From positions 6,233,018 through 6,297,017 of the forward strand of contig OY754980.1 of NCBI GenBank assembly GCA_963576475.1: a DNA stretch of 64,000 bases, read 5' to 3'. Positions 1-10,655 of the stretch are shown here, one piece after another; position 1 is the first letter of the stretch; the number at the start of each line of letters is the position of its first letter. Below the pieces are notes generated by a model. The model worked only from the letters and a program-made list of their open reading frames with translations, was not told the origin of the DNA and searched no databases. Origin of the DNA: Molanna angustata (Eukaryota > Arthropoda > Insecta > Trichoptera > Molannidae). The translations under genes and the position numbers were made by a program.

Positions 1-90
1 AAAAAACATGTTCACGCCATCTTCGTCAGGCGTTCCTCGATCATTCTCCCGTGCTTATGGACATCTTATGTCACAAGATAACATCACATT
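1..90 (+). repeat. Dispersed repeat shared with 33.98 kb
   Basis: Roughly bases 7-83 recur almost identically as the reverse complement at about 33976-34056. The following bases (about 83-112) recur in reverse complement at about 32938-32970. The shared block starts with aacatgttc and includes cgatcattctcccgtgctta. No coding potential is recognised; probably part of an unnamed transposable element cut by the window edge. Confidence 0.7.
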
Positions 91-103
91 ACCACTAAGC
101 CAC

Positions 104-155
104 AAAGGGAAAAAAAATCCAATGTCTGCGTATATGCAATTAAAAAAGAATATTG
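104..155 (+). repeat. End fragment of the long-inverted-repeat element family
   Basis: The stretch around gggaaaaaaaatccaatgtc and the following TATGCAAT is also found beside the inverted-repeat elements at about 13988-14025 (reverse complement) and 61700-61735. This marks it as a solo end or remnant of that family. The following 156-511 is AT-rich with nothing recognised. Confidence 0.5.
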
Positions 156-511
156 GATAATTTATATTTAGGTAGGTACCTATATATATATTATCTTTTT
201 AATTAAATATAAAAAAATTGCAATAATTCGTCTACTATTATTTCATGATGATTCGTCTACTGTTATGTGATTTCAACCATGATTAAACCATTGAAAAAAT
301 TATTTGAAAAATCAACAATGAGAAGCCACTCAACTTTTTCTCCATTTTTAATAGCACTTGATACATTGTTTTACTAAACCCATTGAGGCTTTTTTTCAGC
401 ATTTGAAAATAATTTGCATTTTAATCTAGAACATTATATTATAATGTTCTCACTCACTAAATTCTTACTCAGTTCTAATACCAACATGCAAAAGAAAAAT
501 GTGCCTACATT

Positions 512-690
512 ATTTTATTTTTTTTAAATGAATATGTCCTTGTTAAACAAGTACATATACATCTTCTTACGTTCCCTAAATAAGCAAATAAATGCTTGTG
601 CTTAGGTGTACGAAATCGGTCGAGGCAGGATTCGAACTCGCGACCACTGGATTACTAGTCCAGCACGCTAACCGCTCTGCCACCGACCCA
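512..690 (-). repeat. tRNA-derived SINE, family A, copy 1
   Basis: On the minus strand the element starts with a tRNA-like head (gcagagcggttagcg as A box, gagttcgaatcc as B box, an anticodon-loop-like ctagtaa between tggac/tcca-like arms) and ends in an A-rich tail (poly-T at 511-525 on the plus strand). The same head and body recur at 6095-6222 and 23330-23506. The acceptor stem pairs imperfectly and there is a long non-tRNA body, so this is a SINE and not a tRNA gene. Non-autonomous; it would depend on LINE enzymes. Confidence 0.8.
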
Positions 691-789
691 TCTATTTATT
701 TATTTACTAGCTGGTACCCGACATGCGATGCAATGTCTCTTCAGTCCCTTCCGCTCTTTAAGTCCTTGTACATGTACTCTGTCAATTAT

Positions 790-1145
790 AATAATTTAAT
801 ATGCACCCAATAACAAGTTGCCACATTCTGGAAACATATAATAATTCATTCAATCATACCATCACGGCATATCCCACAATGTGGGGTAACCAGCGAAAGG
901 TGTGCGGGTGTGCATTGCCTTATAAAAGGGAGAACAACACATCTATGTATACCCACACACCAGTCTCGTTTCACCAAAAAAGGCACTACATTCAGAATGG
1001 GTGGTGAACCTCATTGCTGAATTATGTAAGATGTTATTGTAGCCTGTTGTATTTTCGATTACCCGGCTCTTACGGGACACTCGAAAACAATGATATAAAA
1101 GAATGGAAGCACTTTTCTAAGCCGGTGCCTCACAGCTATATATAA
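790..1145 (+). repeat. Dispersed repeat family D, longest copy
   Basis: Contains cacacaccagtctcgtttca, then gggtggtgaacctcattgct and finally ctaagccggtgcctcacagc. Related blocks lie at 37860-37950 (reverse), 39505-39547 plus 40860-41040, 52610-52740 plus 53040-53085, and 62396-62490. Bases 862-893 also resemble the 3' end of the LINE at 25.0 kb. The family is non-coding and unnamed here; several copies carry other elements inside them. 691-789 holds nothing recognised. Confidence 0.65.
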
Positions 1146-1149
1146 CTTA

Positions 1150-1341
1150 TAATAATAATAAACACTTCTTTGCACCCTGCGCAAGTGGCGAGCTTATTTG
1201 TAAGTGGCAATTTCTTCCAACTTACAAGTTTTTCCAGCCCTGAGAAGCAAGAATTGCGTGAGAAATCAATTTAAATAAATTTCTCCTCTGCAGAAGATAG
1301 AACCCAGGACGCCCACACCGAAACCAAACGGCTTACCAACT
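1150..1341 (-). repeat. tRNA-derived SINE, family B, copy 1
   Basis: On the minus strand the element starts with a tRNA-like head (gttggtaagccgtttgg as A box region, then a B box with GGGTTC-like bases) and runs through a body with aaatttatttaaat and a ttgcgcagggtgca-like end, finishing in an ATT-type repeat (aataataat at 1149-1162 on plus). Four further copies are at 9273-9480, 17006-17206, 23088-23270 and 26915-27106. Confidence 0.75.
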
Positions 1342-1959
1342 TTTGACCATAGACAATACAATAGCATGTTCAGAATAACCAACATGTGTAGTACTACTGG
1401 ATGACAATTGATTTGGCAAACATCTACAGCTATTGTAATTGTATTTATTTCAATACAATCTTACAAATTTCAGAATAGCACTCAATATCTAACTGATTCA
1501 CGAGGGCCAACATATTATCAGGCTGCTAAAAGAAATTAAAGGTAAATAAAAATTAAATAACAATTTCAACTTTCCAAAAAAACTCTAAACAAAAATTCGA
1601 GTCCCTTAGGTAACCATCGCTACAACGGCCACATGCAAACAGATGCACAAGCGGTCAGACAGACACTGCTTTATTAATTAGATGCGTAGCTCAAAAATCA
1701 TTGAAAAGCAAAAAACTATATTTAGTCCAAAATTGGTGACCAAGTGGCTCATTGATAGAGGAAGAAATGAATCATAAAAAGACTTGACCTACATCATAAA
1801 ATAACAAAATGATAATGTTTTAGATGATATACATGAGACAACTTACACTTACACACTTCATATTAACATTCCTTTGCATATTATCACTTATTACATTCAC
1901 TACATATGTACATCATTCATACATCATGACAATAGTTTATAAAAAAATATATTACTTCA
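1342..1959. other. No gene recognised
   Basis: AT-rich non-coding sequence. No long open frame, tandem array or obvious element boundary was seen. Confidence 0.5.
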
Positions 1960-2017
1960 GGGGGGCAAGTCTGGTTCGACCGGCGAAATCAAAACCCTAG
2001 TGATTACCCATATCATG
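1960..2017 (+). repeat. Inverted copy of the 2954-3010 segment
   Basis: The plus strand here (gggcaagtctggttcgaccg and the following 35 bases) matches the minus strand of 2954-3010 with few differences. The LINE fragment is therefore flanked by a 57-bp inverted repeat about 1 kb apart. Possible origins are a 5'-inversion during insertion or two insertions in opposite directions. 2018-2270 between is unassigned. Confidence 0.65.
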
Positions 2018-2274
2018 TATATAATTATCGTATGGAGATCTATGACATCTAAAGATATTGTAGAACTCCATATTTTTTTAACATGTCCACGTAGGGGACA
2101 CCAGCTATTAGGATTTGGGTCCATTTTACTCTTCCGAAGAAGCGCACTAAATAAAATACGCTTTAAAATTATGAAATCATGACTCTCCACTATTCCACAG
2201 TGTGGAGAGTAAAAATATTTTTTCAATGTTTATTCCACCTTTGTTGAGAAACCAAGAATAAAGATTTTTTTCAT

Positions 2275-3010
2275 CTACGTAGCGTTGGGAGGGGTTTGCA
2301 ATCTAGAAAAGAGTTTATTAATTCGGATTTTAAAAAGACCCAGGTTGTACGAGGGTGGAAACACAGAATTCGGAAGATCGTTCCACAGTCGGGCTGCTGT
2401 ATTAACAAAGGAGTTCCAGAAGCGACTTGTTCGTATATGTTGAAGGTCCCCTGTGAATGGGTGCTGCGATTGAGTAAAGCGAGTGACTCTGTTGCGAGTG
2501 GGTGGAGGAGGGACCAAAGATGCAAGTTCTTATGAGCAATTCCCGTGGTAGTATCTATAGAATAAACTTAAAATACCGACTCTGCGTCTGTGTTCTAGTG
2601 ATTGCAATCCATTAGTCAGTGATGGATTATCAATCAGACGTATAGCACACATTTGGACAGCGTCGAGTGTATTCAGTAGGTATTGGGGGGCGCCACTCCA
2701 GAGGTGACTACCATATTCAATAATTGGACGTATTTGCGCTTTGTAGAGTATACAGATCTGGGCCTTAGTAAAATATCTACGCGCTCTATATAGTAAGCTC
2801 AATTTTTTGGAGGAGAGTTTCACCTTAGCTTCGATGGAGCCCTTGTAGTGTAATTGGTTCGTTATATGTAGATACTCCAAGCAGGTCGATAGAGCTGCTG
2901 TTAGGTAGGGTGCTTCCGTTGAAAGACACTTGCAATTGATTGGGGTTTATATCCATGATATGGGTAATCACGAGGGTTTTGATTTCGCCGATTGAACCAG
3001 ACTTGCCCTC
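2275..3010 (-). pseudogene. 5'-truncated LINE reverse transcriptase C-terminus
   Basis: Minus-strand frame from 2880 to a natural-looking stop at 2275, broken by one in-frame TAA at 2530-2532. The C-terminal region after the RT catalytic part is recognisable: IRPIIEYGSHLWSGAP, then DAVQMCAIRLIDNPSL, EHRRRVGILSLFYRYYHG and, after the stop, FVNTAARLWNDLPNSVFP. These phrases are typical of the end of ORF2 in CR1/Jockey-group non-LTR elements. Upstream, 2881-3010 continues as related decayed sequence. The catalytic FADD box and endonuclease are absent, so the copy is 5'-truncated and dead. Confidence 0.8.
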
Positions 3011-3390
3011 CAGAACAGACCTAGGCCTAGTAAGGTGATATATTTCATATAACTTTATTAAACTATTTAATGTAATACCAAATGTATTGAGTATAATATA
3101 TTTTTTTTTAAAGGGTGCAGCATTTAGATCTATTGTTTAATTATACATATTTTCCTCATTCAGAACATATATTTGTTTCGGAAGAAAACTATAAAATAAA
3201 CAAAAAATAAATAAGCTGCCTTAAAACAGGAATTATATACCTACATACATACCACAAAAATATCTACATACCTACCACAACCTATACCTATACCTAACAC
3301 AAAAAAATGGTTGAATTCATGTATTATAAATACTTATTCATATAGATATAAGTATATTATTATTTTTTTTCTTTGTATACATTCAATATG
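3011..3390. other. No gene recognised
   Basis: AT-rich sequence with short CTACATAC-type simple repeats. Nothing else supported. Confidence 0.5.
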
Positions 3391-4464
3391 GTGTGAATTA
3401 AATAAATTACCTCTTAATATTGATAAATGTCAAATAATTACTTTCTTTAATATAAAAAACAAGATTACCTTCGATTATTCTATTAATGATGTAAATTTGA
3501 CTAGGGTTTCACTCGTATCTGACTTAGGAATTATCTTTGATGAGCGATTAACCTTTGTTAAGCATATAAATGACAGATCTAAAACAGCGTTGAAGATGTT
3601 AGGCTTTGTTCTGCGAACATCTAATAATTTTAATTCATTGTCTGCTATCATACATCTCTATTGTTCTTTGGTTCGCAGTCAACTGGAATATAACTCAACT
3701 GTTTGGTCACCGCATTATAATATTCATTCCAACAAATTGGAAAATGTTCAGCAGAAACTTTTACGTTATGTAAATTTCAGACTTGGAATATCTTTGTAAG
3801 ATACAAACTATGACTTCCTAAGAAATTCACTCTACTCGCCGAAATTATACAATAGAAGAATTATGTCGGACTTGATTATCCTGTACAAGATCATATATTC
3901 TGAATTTGACTGTCCATCATTAATTTCATTGATTAAGTTTCATATACCTAACAGATTTACGAGGCACTCCGCACTCATCAATATTTAATTGCGATATGGA
4001 CCGAAGCCCATAGACATTCTCCGTTTCCCAGAATTCATCGTTTGGGGAATGAGTACCTATGCCTTTGTTGCTGACATTTTCAATGTAAGCTTATACAACT
4101 TGAAAATTGAACTGAGATCGGTATTGTTTTCGTAACATTTTCAATTGTGTTTTTTCTATTTTTAATTTCTATTTTATATGTTTCCTATATTTTTTATATT
4201 TTTTAACTTTCTCTTGATTTTTATACTTATGTACCTATTTGTATTCTTGTTACTTTCTTTGTTTTTTTTTTATCTTTTTATAATTTGTATTTGAATAAGA
4301 ATTCTAATTCTAAATAAGGAAAAACTATTTTTATTTTCACTTATATTCATATTCACTTTTTGATTTTTATATTTATAACTAAAGATGATGTGATGTATCT
4401 TTATTCTGTACTTTTTTTTATGTAAATGGTTTTATTTTACCGTAAATAAATAAATAAATAAATA
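3391..4464 (+). pseudogene. LINE 3' end with decayed RT C-terminus and (AAAT)n tail
   Basis: An open plus-strand frame runs to 3799 and encodes the thumb-like part after the RT active site: PLNIDKCQIITF, a LGIIFDERLTF motif and LYCSLVRSQLEYNSTVWSPH. These match the order seen in Jockey/CR1-group non-LTR retrotransposons. Downstream the frame decays (3800-3990 is still similar to the usual C-terminus, with RFTRHSALI-like codons). A 3'UTR-like AT-rich stretch follows and a TAAA repeat (about 4443-4464) probably marks the 3' end. The FADD active site and everything upstream are missing, so this is a 5'-truncated dead copy. Confidence 0.8.
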
Positions 4465-6094
4465 TTGTTCCAATGTAATCTGTTTTTTAAAAGTAAATAA
4501 ACAATTATTATTATTATTATATATTTATAATACCTATTAAAAGTTATCTTGTAATGTGTAATTTTCCGGAAATAAAAAAATGTATGTTTTTATTTATATG
4601 CCAAATCTAACGTGGTGTATTTACATGCCTACAACTCCTGTCCAGGTTCGAATCCCTAAAGAAATGACGATGCACACTGGTCTGGTAGGTAAGTGGGTAG
4701 GTACAATGTGTATTGAATATTGTATCATCGGTGACTGTGAGATGACCCCAGCGGACGTTGGGGTTGCGATGTCAAGACAGAGTGCAAGGGTTGTAAATTA
4801 TACAGTTGGACACAGCGCGCATAGGGTGCAAACAATGGAGAACTCTGCCGCCCGTTCGATAACTTAACATAATAGCTAAAATCTATTTTGAAACATTAAA
4901 AGTACCTAATTAAATTAAATAAAACACAACTTTGTGTACACCATTAAAATTATAACTTTTATTCGAATGAATAAAAATTCCTTTACATGTTACGGCAACG
5001 ATGTTCCCTTCCTCAGGAGAATACAGAGTAGGTATACTTTGAGTGAATTTTTTGTACAGATTTTTGTAATGTTTTTTATAGGTACGTAGTTGATATTCAA
5101 GTATTTAAATACACAGACATTTAAGAGGGTGACTGCTGCCAACGTACCTATTTTTTCAATTTGAATTTGCATCATTACTACAAAACGAATCATTTTGTAA
5201 AAAAATAACCTAGTAAGTTTGGTTACTAATAAAGAAAAATATACCTTAACTTTTTAATTATTTTCTCTATATATTCTTGGAGGAAAATAATAATCATACC
5301 CCGATTTTTGACATTTATATTTTTTTATAAATTAAAGAAGATTAAAATATCTGGAAAAATACGATGTAACGTTGCTTTAATGCAACAGGTTAATTTAATA
5401 AACCATAAAAACTTTTATTTCGCAATGGCGCTGAATGGAAAATTAATGTTTTTTAGTTTTATGTACTAAACCTTTTTTTTTTTTTAAAAAAAATGAATAT
5501 GTCCTTGAACATATGTCATTGAATAAACCCTCCATCACTATAAAAATTATAGGGCATCAGTGGTACTGATCTTATGAATACTCAGATTTTAAAAAAATTA
5601 ATTTTGATTCATACATATTAAACCAATCTAACTTAAATAATTTCAAACCTGAAGCATTAATTCAACGTCACATCATATTTTTCTAGATATTTTTGCCTTC
5701 TTTAATTTAAAAAAGAATATGTTGAACTATTCCTTATATTTTATTAAAAATATAAGATAAACGTTGAAAATCGGGGTATGCCATTATTTTTCTACAAGAA
5801 TTTATACAAAACATTATCAAATAGTAAAGACATATTTTTCTTTATTAATACCCAAACTAGATAAGTTATTTTTTTCAAAACGATTTGATTTGAGCAGTCC
5901 CCCCCTTAAAATATAAAATTCTTTTCTCATTACAAATTAATATACCTACCTTCTTAATCTCTAAGCACGTCTATGTTTACATTGTAACTACTCTATGGGA
6001 AATATTGTGATTGCACATATAAATCTACTTTATTATTTATAAAACAAAAAAGGTGTATGTGTGATGTGTAATTGTTTTTCTCTTAATAAATAAA
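4465..6094. other. No gene recognised
   Basis: AT-rich non-coding DNA. An open frame at 4580-4867 (95 codons) has no recognisable motif. Around 5470-5518 a T-run and gaatatgtccttg match the tail region of SINE family A, suggesting a short SINE remnant. Confidence 0.5.
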
Positions 6095-6327
6095 TAGTAA
6101 TCCAGTGGTCGCGAGTTCGAATCCTGCCTCGACCGATCTCGTTCACCTATAGGACAAGCATTTATGCTTAGTTTAGGGAACGTAGGAAGATGTATATGTA
6201 CTTGTTTAACAAGGACATATTCTAAGTTTAGTTTGTCGATCGACAATTCTTGATAGAACTCCATTGTACGTTGATATGTTATAAAAAATATAAAAATACT
6301 TGGTAATTGTTCTATTGTGTTTATTTG

Positions 6328-6368
6328 ATTATTGACGCGTTTCGTGCAAAGCACATCGTCAGAATAAT
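6328..6368 (-). ncRNA. Hammerhead ribozyme-like motif, left arm
   Basis: Exact mirror image of the motif at 6373-6413, read on the minus strand. It has the same core CTGACGA, stem II GTGC/GCAC, GAAA and UC cleavage site. The two motifs face away from each other, their stem I outer ends being separated by only four bases. A transcript through both arms would fold mainly as one long hairpin, so self-cleavage of the palindrome itself is uncertain. Confidence 0.6.
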
Positions 6369-6372
6369 CGTC

Positions 6373-6413
6373 ATTATTCTGACGATGTGCTTTGCACGAA
6401 ACGCGTCAATAAT
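6373..6413 (+). ncRNA. Hammerhead ribozyme-like motif, right arm
   Basis: Elements in order: stem I strand attatt (6373-6378), core CTGACGA (6379-6385, fits CUGANGA), one extra T, stem II GTGC/GCAC with a 3-base loop (6387-6397), core GAAA (6398-6401), short self-complementary stem III ACGCGT (6401-6406), the UC preceding the predicted cut after C6407, then aataat (6408-6413), which pairs fully with stem I. All conserved core bases of the type I hammerhead are present. The extra base between A9 and stem II is unusual, but an extra base there is known in a viroid hammerhead. Confidence 0.65.
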
Positions 6414-6515
6414 CAAATAAACACAATAGAACAATTACCAAGTATTTTTATATTTTTTATAACATATCAACGTATCAAGGACATATTCATTTTTTTAAAA
6501 AAAAAAAAAAAAAAT

Positions 6516-7140
6516 ATAAATAAATATATAAATAAATATTATATTTATTTATTTTAATAGGTCCATATTATTAGGTACATATTAAAGTAAGGTTGAAAAA
6601 TAATCTACTTGCTTAAAAAGTATGCTAAAAGATACTGCTTAAAGTAAATTTTAATAAAATTAACATTTGCTTTCTCGTTTCAAATATACCTATAATATTC
6701 TTATTTATTCAAACAAAAGTTTGGTTAGAAAAGTTGGATAGATTCTTATGAAGTTATTAATGCGACTCGCGTGAGCGAGTTGCATTATGCTATAGCGCCA
6801 TCTACCAGTTATGTTTCTGTACAGGGCCATCGTGAATAAATTGGAGACAGCCCTGATGATAGCCAACCTTCGTAGAGGAGACACCATGTGAAAATAAAGA
6901 AGAACTTTAGATGCTAGAGAAGCACCATGAAAAAAAATAAAAAATAACCTACTTGTTTTAGCGTAGATATTCAAAATGATATCGGTAACATTAAAAAAAT
7001 ATTTTTCATTTATTACAATTCAATTTGTTCGAACCACGGATGAGTATACGAATATAAGACCCGTGTCAACGCGACCGCGATGCTCCTGTGGAAGAAGCAG
7101 TCGTATAACATAAGTTATTCGCGGTTGAATATCCATTATA
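6516..7140. other. Unassigned, with a possible RTE-like 3' relic
   Basis: Mostly AT-rich. On the plus strand about 6855-6932 reads as the kind of short C-terminal codons plus (GAA)n-like tail seen at other RTE remnants here (IANLRRGDTM then stop and aaataaagaagaa). The relic is too short to be sure. Confidence 0.35.
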
Positions 7141-7310
7141 TCAATTAGAAAGATCTTAGACCCCAGGCAAGATGGTCTGATAACATCAAGAAATGTGCCG
7201 GGGGGAGATGGATGCAGTGTGCCCAAGACAGGGAGTTGTGGAGGATCAAGGGGGAGGCCTATGTCAAAGAATGGAAAAGAACAGCCTGAAGAAGAAGAAA
7301 AAAATAATCA
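7141..7310 (+). pseudogene. RTE-like ORF C-terminal fragment
   Basis: From about 7162 the plus strand encodes RPQARWSDNIKKCAGGRWMQ, followed by a CAQDRELWRI block and an EAYVKEWKR block, then TGA within a GAAGAAGAA-rich tail. This C-terminal signature (W-D/N-x2-K, ARDRxxW, A-x2-x-W) is widespread at the end of RTE-type retrotransposon ORFs. Only the last 50 or so codons survive, so it is a severely 5'-truncated copy. Confidence 0.7.
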
Positions 7311-8503
7311 ATAATATTGCTTATTGTGCCGAACATATTAATTTAGTATTTTCTATGATTTTTTTGTCCAAGTTCGATTATGTTTCATTTTCATATTTAT
7401 TACTTTTTCCTGTTATTTCTTTGTCAACATTTTTTTATTGAAGCAGTTTCGATGCATTCAAATATTCCTTTTGCGATCAAAGATCAATACCGGGGATACA
7501 AGACCAAGATTCCCATTGTATTGGTATTGATCATTATAATAATACCATATGTACCAGTTGAATTATAAATTTACCGTTGACTATAGCCCTTGTATAATTA
7601 ATTATTGAAAAAAATATGTATTAATATGTAGATCACAATGCACCACACACAATGATTGGTAGCTAGTTGTGTTAAAATTTGATTCACCAACTTTTTTTTG
7701 AAAAATCAACGTTAATGTCCAATACAATTCTAAATCAGTTTCATAAATTAGATAGGTATAGCATTTGTAAGAAGACTCGAACGTTTCTCACACGCGTTTT
7801 ATGATAATATGATAAATTATAATATTAAGAATACCATCTTTGCATATTAACCTTCCATTGTCCGCTTCCGAAATTCTCTCCTGATCTATTCACCCCATTC
7901 GTACACATTCGATTTAACCTTCAACCTGGCGCGGGAACCGTGTGACCGTTGGGTCAAAAACAAACTCACCGTTCAAAATATGACCCGTCCAAGTTTTCGT
8001 TCCCGACATTAGATATGCACCGCAATCTTGGCGGGGAAAAAATTTGAATATTCTCAAAAACGAAAACTGGTCCGAGCGCTGGATGCTGGACACCGATCGC
8101 GGACTCGGAATTAATTTGCAATTTAATTTTTGTGTGTCCACTGTGAGAAAATAATCTGGTTTGAGATATATCATACAATTTTTGACGATAGATTTTGGGG
8201 AGATGATGTAAAAATACTAGTCACATTTGACATCTTACAATGGCTGGATCGTCGTTTGATTTTTGACCGATATTGATTTTGCCAGTTGTTTCAATGAATC
8301 ATTGAGATTCAATAATTGTGATAGTTGAGCTTATCATTAGCTAATAGAATTTTCTCGTACCGATTTTTTAATCAAATATGTGTTTCCAACAGTGAGCCTT
8401 GAATTGTGTATAACTACAACGAAAATTGTAAATGTGTTGAAATGTGTAAGGTTTTTATTTTTAAAATGTGAGTATTTTTGTTTTGACTTACTTAAAGATA
8501 ATA
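7311..8503. other. No gene recognised
   Basis: AT-rich non-coding DNA. Open frames at 7914-8178 (minus) overlap each other and show no known motif. No repeat with another part of the window was noticed. Confidence 0.45.
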
Positions 8504-9272
8504 ATTTATTTATTCATTTATTTATTTATTCATTCATTCATACATTCATTAATTCATTCAGGACAACATATAGCGTATCATAAATTATATAAAATAAAGT
8601 AGATTTAGTAATATTAAAGTCTATTACAAGTCGTTACTGGAGTTATTGTAGTACCTATATTAAGATAAGTTAGGAATAGTTACATATTACCCCCTATTCA
8701 GTAACTATTGTAACTAAAATAGGAACGTTCTAAAATTGTAGATTTTAGATTTAAGGTCTTATTTCAGCGTCAAAATATCAACTTAGACTAAATGGAATAG
8801 GAACGTACCTATATTGGCCGAAACGTTCTTAAAAAGTTACTGAATTAGACGTATTATGAATAATTATGAAAATTATGAAATTTTGATCATTTTTGTAATT
8901 ATTCAAAATACGTCTAATTCAGTGAATTTTTTAGAACATTCCGGCTAAAATAGGTATGTTTCTATTCCATTTAGTCCAAGTTGATATTTTATAACGCTGA
9001 AATAAGACCGTAAACCTGAAATCTACAATTTTAGTACGTTCCTATTTTAGTTACAATAGTTACTGAATAGGGGGTATTATGGTGAGATATTGTGTGAATG
9101 ATTTGTGAAATTTTATATATAAGTGTGTGCATTATATTAAGTGTTGAGTAAGATTATCAGGATGAAATATTAAGTCTGATATATTTATTTAAAAGTGGGG
9201 GCCCTTAGTAAGAATATGTTGATCTCTTGGAAATGCCTATTGTATGTATTACAGATTCTATACATTGTTGCA
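8504..9272 (-). repeat. LINE 3' end (3'UTR) with (AAAT)n tail, interrupted by a MITE
   Basis: Minus-strand 3' end of the same LINE family as 62491-63499: both share the TTTA/ATTC-type tail, acaacatatagcgt-like start and agtaagaatatgt near the inner end. The tail is the ATTT repeat at 8504-8560 (plus-strand view). The copy is split by the fold-back element 8690-9074. The 5' side ends abruptly against SINE family B copy 2. Confidence 0.7.
8690..9074. mobile_element. Fold-back MITE, TA target site, copy 1
   Basis: A 385-bp element that is inverted-repeat along nearly its whole length: it begins ccccctattcagtaactatt and ends with the reverse complement, ctgaataggggg. It is flanked by TA on both sides (8688-8689 and 9075-9076). 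The related LINE at 63090 shows the unoccupied site (acatattattatgagat), which supports a TA duplication. A TA target and long inverted ends suggest Tc1/mariner-type mobilisation. No coding capacity. A second copy is at 25629-26010. Confidence 0.8.
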
Positions 9273-9480
9273 TGCAATAATAATCAAACACTTCCTTACC
9301 TACACTCTGCGCGAGTGGTGAGTTTGTTCCCATTGGCGATTTCTTCAAACTTACCAGTGTTTCTAGCCCAGAGAAGCAATATTTGCGTGATAAATGAATT
9401 TAAATAAATTTCTCGTCTGCTCTGATCGAACCCAGAACGCCCGCATATAAGCCAAAACGGCTTGCCAACTGTGCCATGGC
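9273..9480 (-). repeat. tRNA-derived SINE, family B, copy 2
   Basis: On the minus strand the head reads tggcacagttggcaagccgt, followed by a B box (ggttcgatcag) and the family body, ending in an AATAAT-type tail at about 9273-9284. Closest in layout to the copies at 17006 and 26915. Confidence 0.75.
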
Positions 9481-10339
9481 GGTCAGGATAGGTACACTTG
9501 ACGATGATTTTCTTATAAATTCGTGTTACGCTTCACAACAGAGCGCACAGTTTTGTTTTGTAATAGAGCGCATCAATTTGTTTTTGAATGCTCTTGTAAT
9601 ACATAGAACGCACTGTCTAGTTTTTTTCTTTACGTGTAATATTTTTTTATGTATCTTTTAATGAAATCAAATTATTTAAATAAATATTTATTTTTATTTA
9701 AATAATTTGATTTCGCCTACATTAATATTTCATTTATCAATACTTTAAAACTGTATTTTTATAATCGGGGCGTACAGATAAAATGAAAAATAAAAAAAAT
9801 ATTTAAAAAAAAATACTAAAAAAAATACAAAAAAAATTTATTGGTGTATGAGAATAATTTTAAATTTTAAAATTTGATCATTTTTAACACCCTTTGAATG
9901 TCGTTGACCCTTGGCTCTCGCTGCTCACCTTTAACCCTACGCGTTCTTGTCGTCCCTGCTGTGAATACAGCCCATACATTGACTGTGGTCAATCCGCTCT
10001 CTAGCCTTATTTTACCTAGACTCAAATCGAATGACCATTTCCTGGAGAATCTGTAACTCGTGTCCTAACCACAATTATTTGTTTCTGTACAATAGTGACA
10101 TACTTGCCACAGACAACTGTTTTATTTTTTTTGTCAAAAGGTGAGTACACGTAATACATAATAAACGAGTGGGTTATGGCCAACGCTAAACTCCTCACTA
10201 ACGAGTCATTCTATAAGGTATTCAAATTTTGCAAGTAAAATATTCAGCATTTTCACGAAATGAGTTTGTTAAATTATTTTTTATTTAAATATTATATAAG
10301 GAAAACTTCATAACTCTTCAATGCCATTTTATTTAGAAT
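9481..10339. other. Unassigned, with a hairpin and an inverted dispersed repeat
   Basis: 9663-9714 is an inverted repeat (arm gaaatcaaattatttaaat). About 10180-10330 (gttatggccaacgctaaact, agtttgttaaattatttttt) has a diverged inverted relative at 12538-12730. Nothing coding is supported. Confidence 0.5.
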
Positions 10340-10655
10340 ATATAAGACATGCGTGCAACCAATCATGACGTATGCTGTGGAAAAGCGAGCAGACACTGTA
10401 CGAACCAAGGGACTCGTAAGGACAACGGAAAATAAGGTTTTAAGGTAAATTACTGAAAAAACTCTCCGAGATCATGCTCGCAATGTTGGAATAAGAAAAA
10501 CATGTGAAATAGAGGAAATCGCTCGGTGGAGTAGATCCAGAAGAAGACATTGGAGGGACAGACTTGCGTTTATAGCAGCAAATGAATTCCCTTCTGGTCG
10601 CCGTCTACCCGGAAGACCGACCAAGAGATGGAAGGATAGTTAGACTTCGTCATTT
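10340..10655 (+). pseudogene. Decayed LINE ORF C-terminus (RTE/related)
   Basis: Plus-strand codons read YKTCVQPIMTYAVE, then TTENKVLR, a stop, and a block with RDHARNVGIRK, WSRSRRRHWRDR and GRRLPGRPTKRWKD before a stop. This is the usual layout after the RT domain: YxxxIxPxxxYxxE, a (T)xxxKxLR segment and a GRPxxRWxD end. There are in-frame stops (TAA near 10446, TAG near 10639) and no RT active site, so it is a dead fragment. Confidence 0.75.

Larger units (their letters stand above)
6223..6475. mobile_element. Palindromic insertion carrying two head-to-head hammerhead-like motifs
   Basis: A 253-bp insertion flanked by a 13-bp direct repeat caaggacatattc (6210-6222 and 6476-6488). Bases 6267-6474 form a near-perfect palindrome: two arms of about 102 bp around a 4-base centre (6369-6372). 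Each arm carries a hammerhead-like core (see separate entries). On the minus strand the left arm continues into ATGGAGTTCTATCAAGAA (from 6264). Penelope-like retroelements are known to carry hammerhead ribozymes in their terminal repeats and are often found as inverted partial copies; that is the best family guess, but no RT or GIY-YIG domain is present here. Confidence 0.65.
6095..6515 (+). repeat. tRNA-derived SINE, family A, copy 2, interrupted
   Basis: Starts inside the tRNA-like head (tagtaatccagtggtcgcga, B box gagttcgaatcc) and continues with the family body (gcatttatgcttag, aagatgtatatgtactt). The body stops at 6222 and resumes at 6476-6488 with the same 13 bases, then ends in an A-rich tail to about 6515. 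The interruption is the palindromic element 6223-6475. The A box is missing, so this copy is 5'-truncated. Confidence 0.8.

Noticed and set aside
618..690. tRNA-like sequence as a true tRNA gene
   Set aside because: A- and B-box sequences are present, but the acceptor stem pairs imperfectly and a SINE body with A-rich tail follows; two more copies exist.
4580..4867. 95-codon plus-strand frame as a small gene
   Set aside because: No recognisable motif, no supporting context, and surrounded by repeat debris.
6037..6354. 105-codon minus-strand frame as a gene
   Set aside because: It runs across the palindromic insertion and the SINE; only the short MEFYQELS segment is of interest, and it is treated as part of the element.
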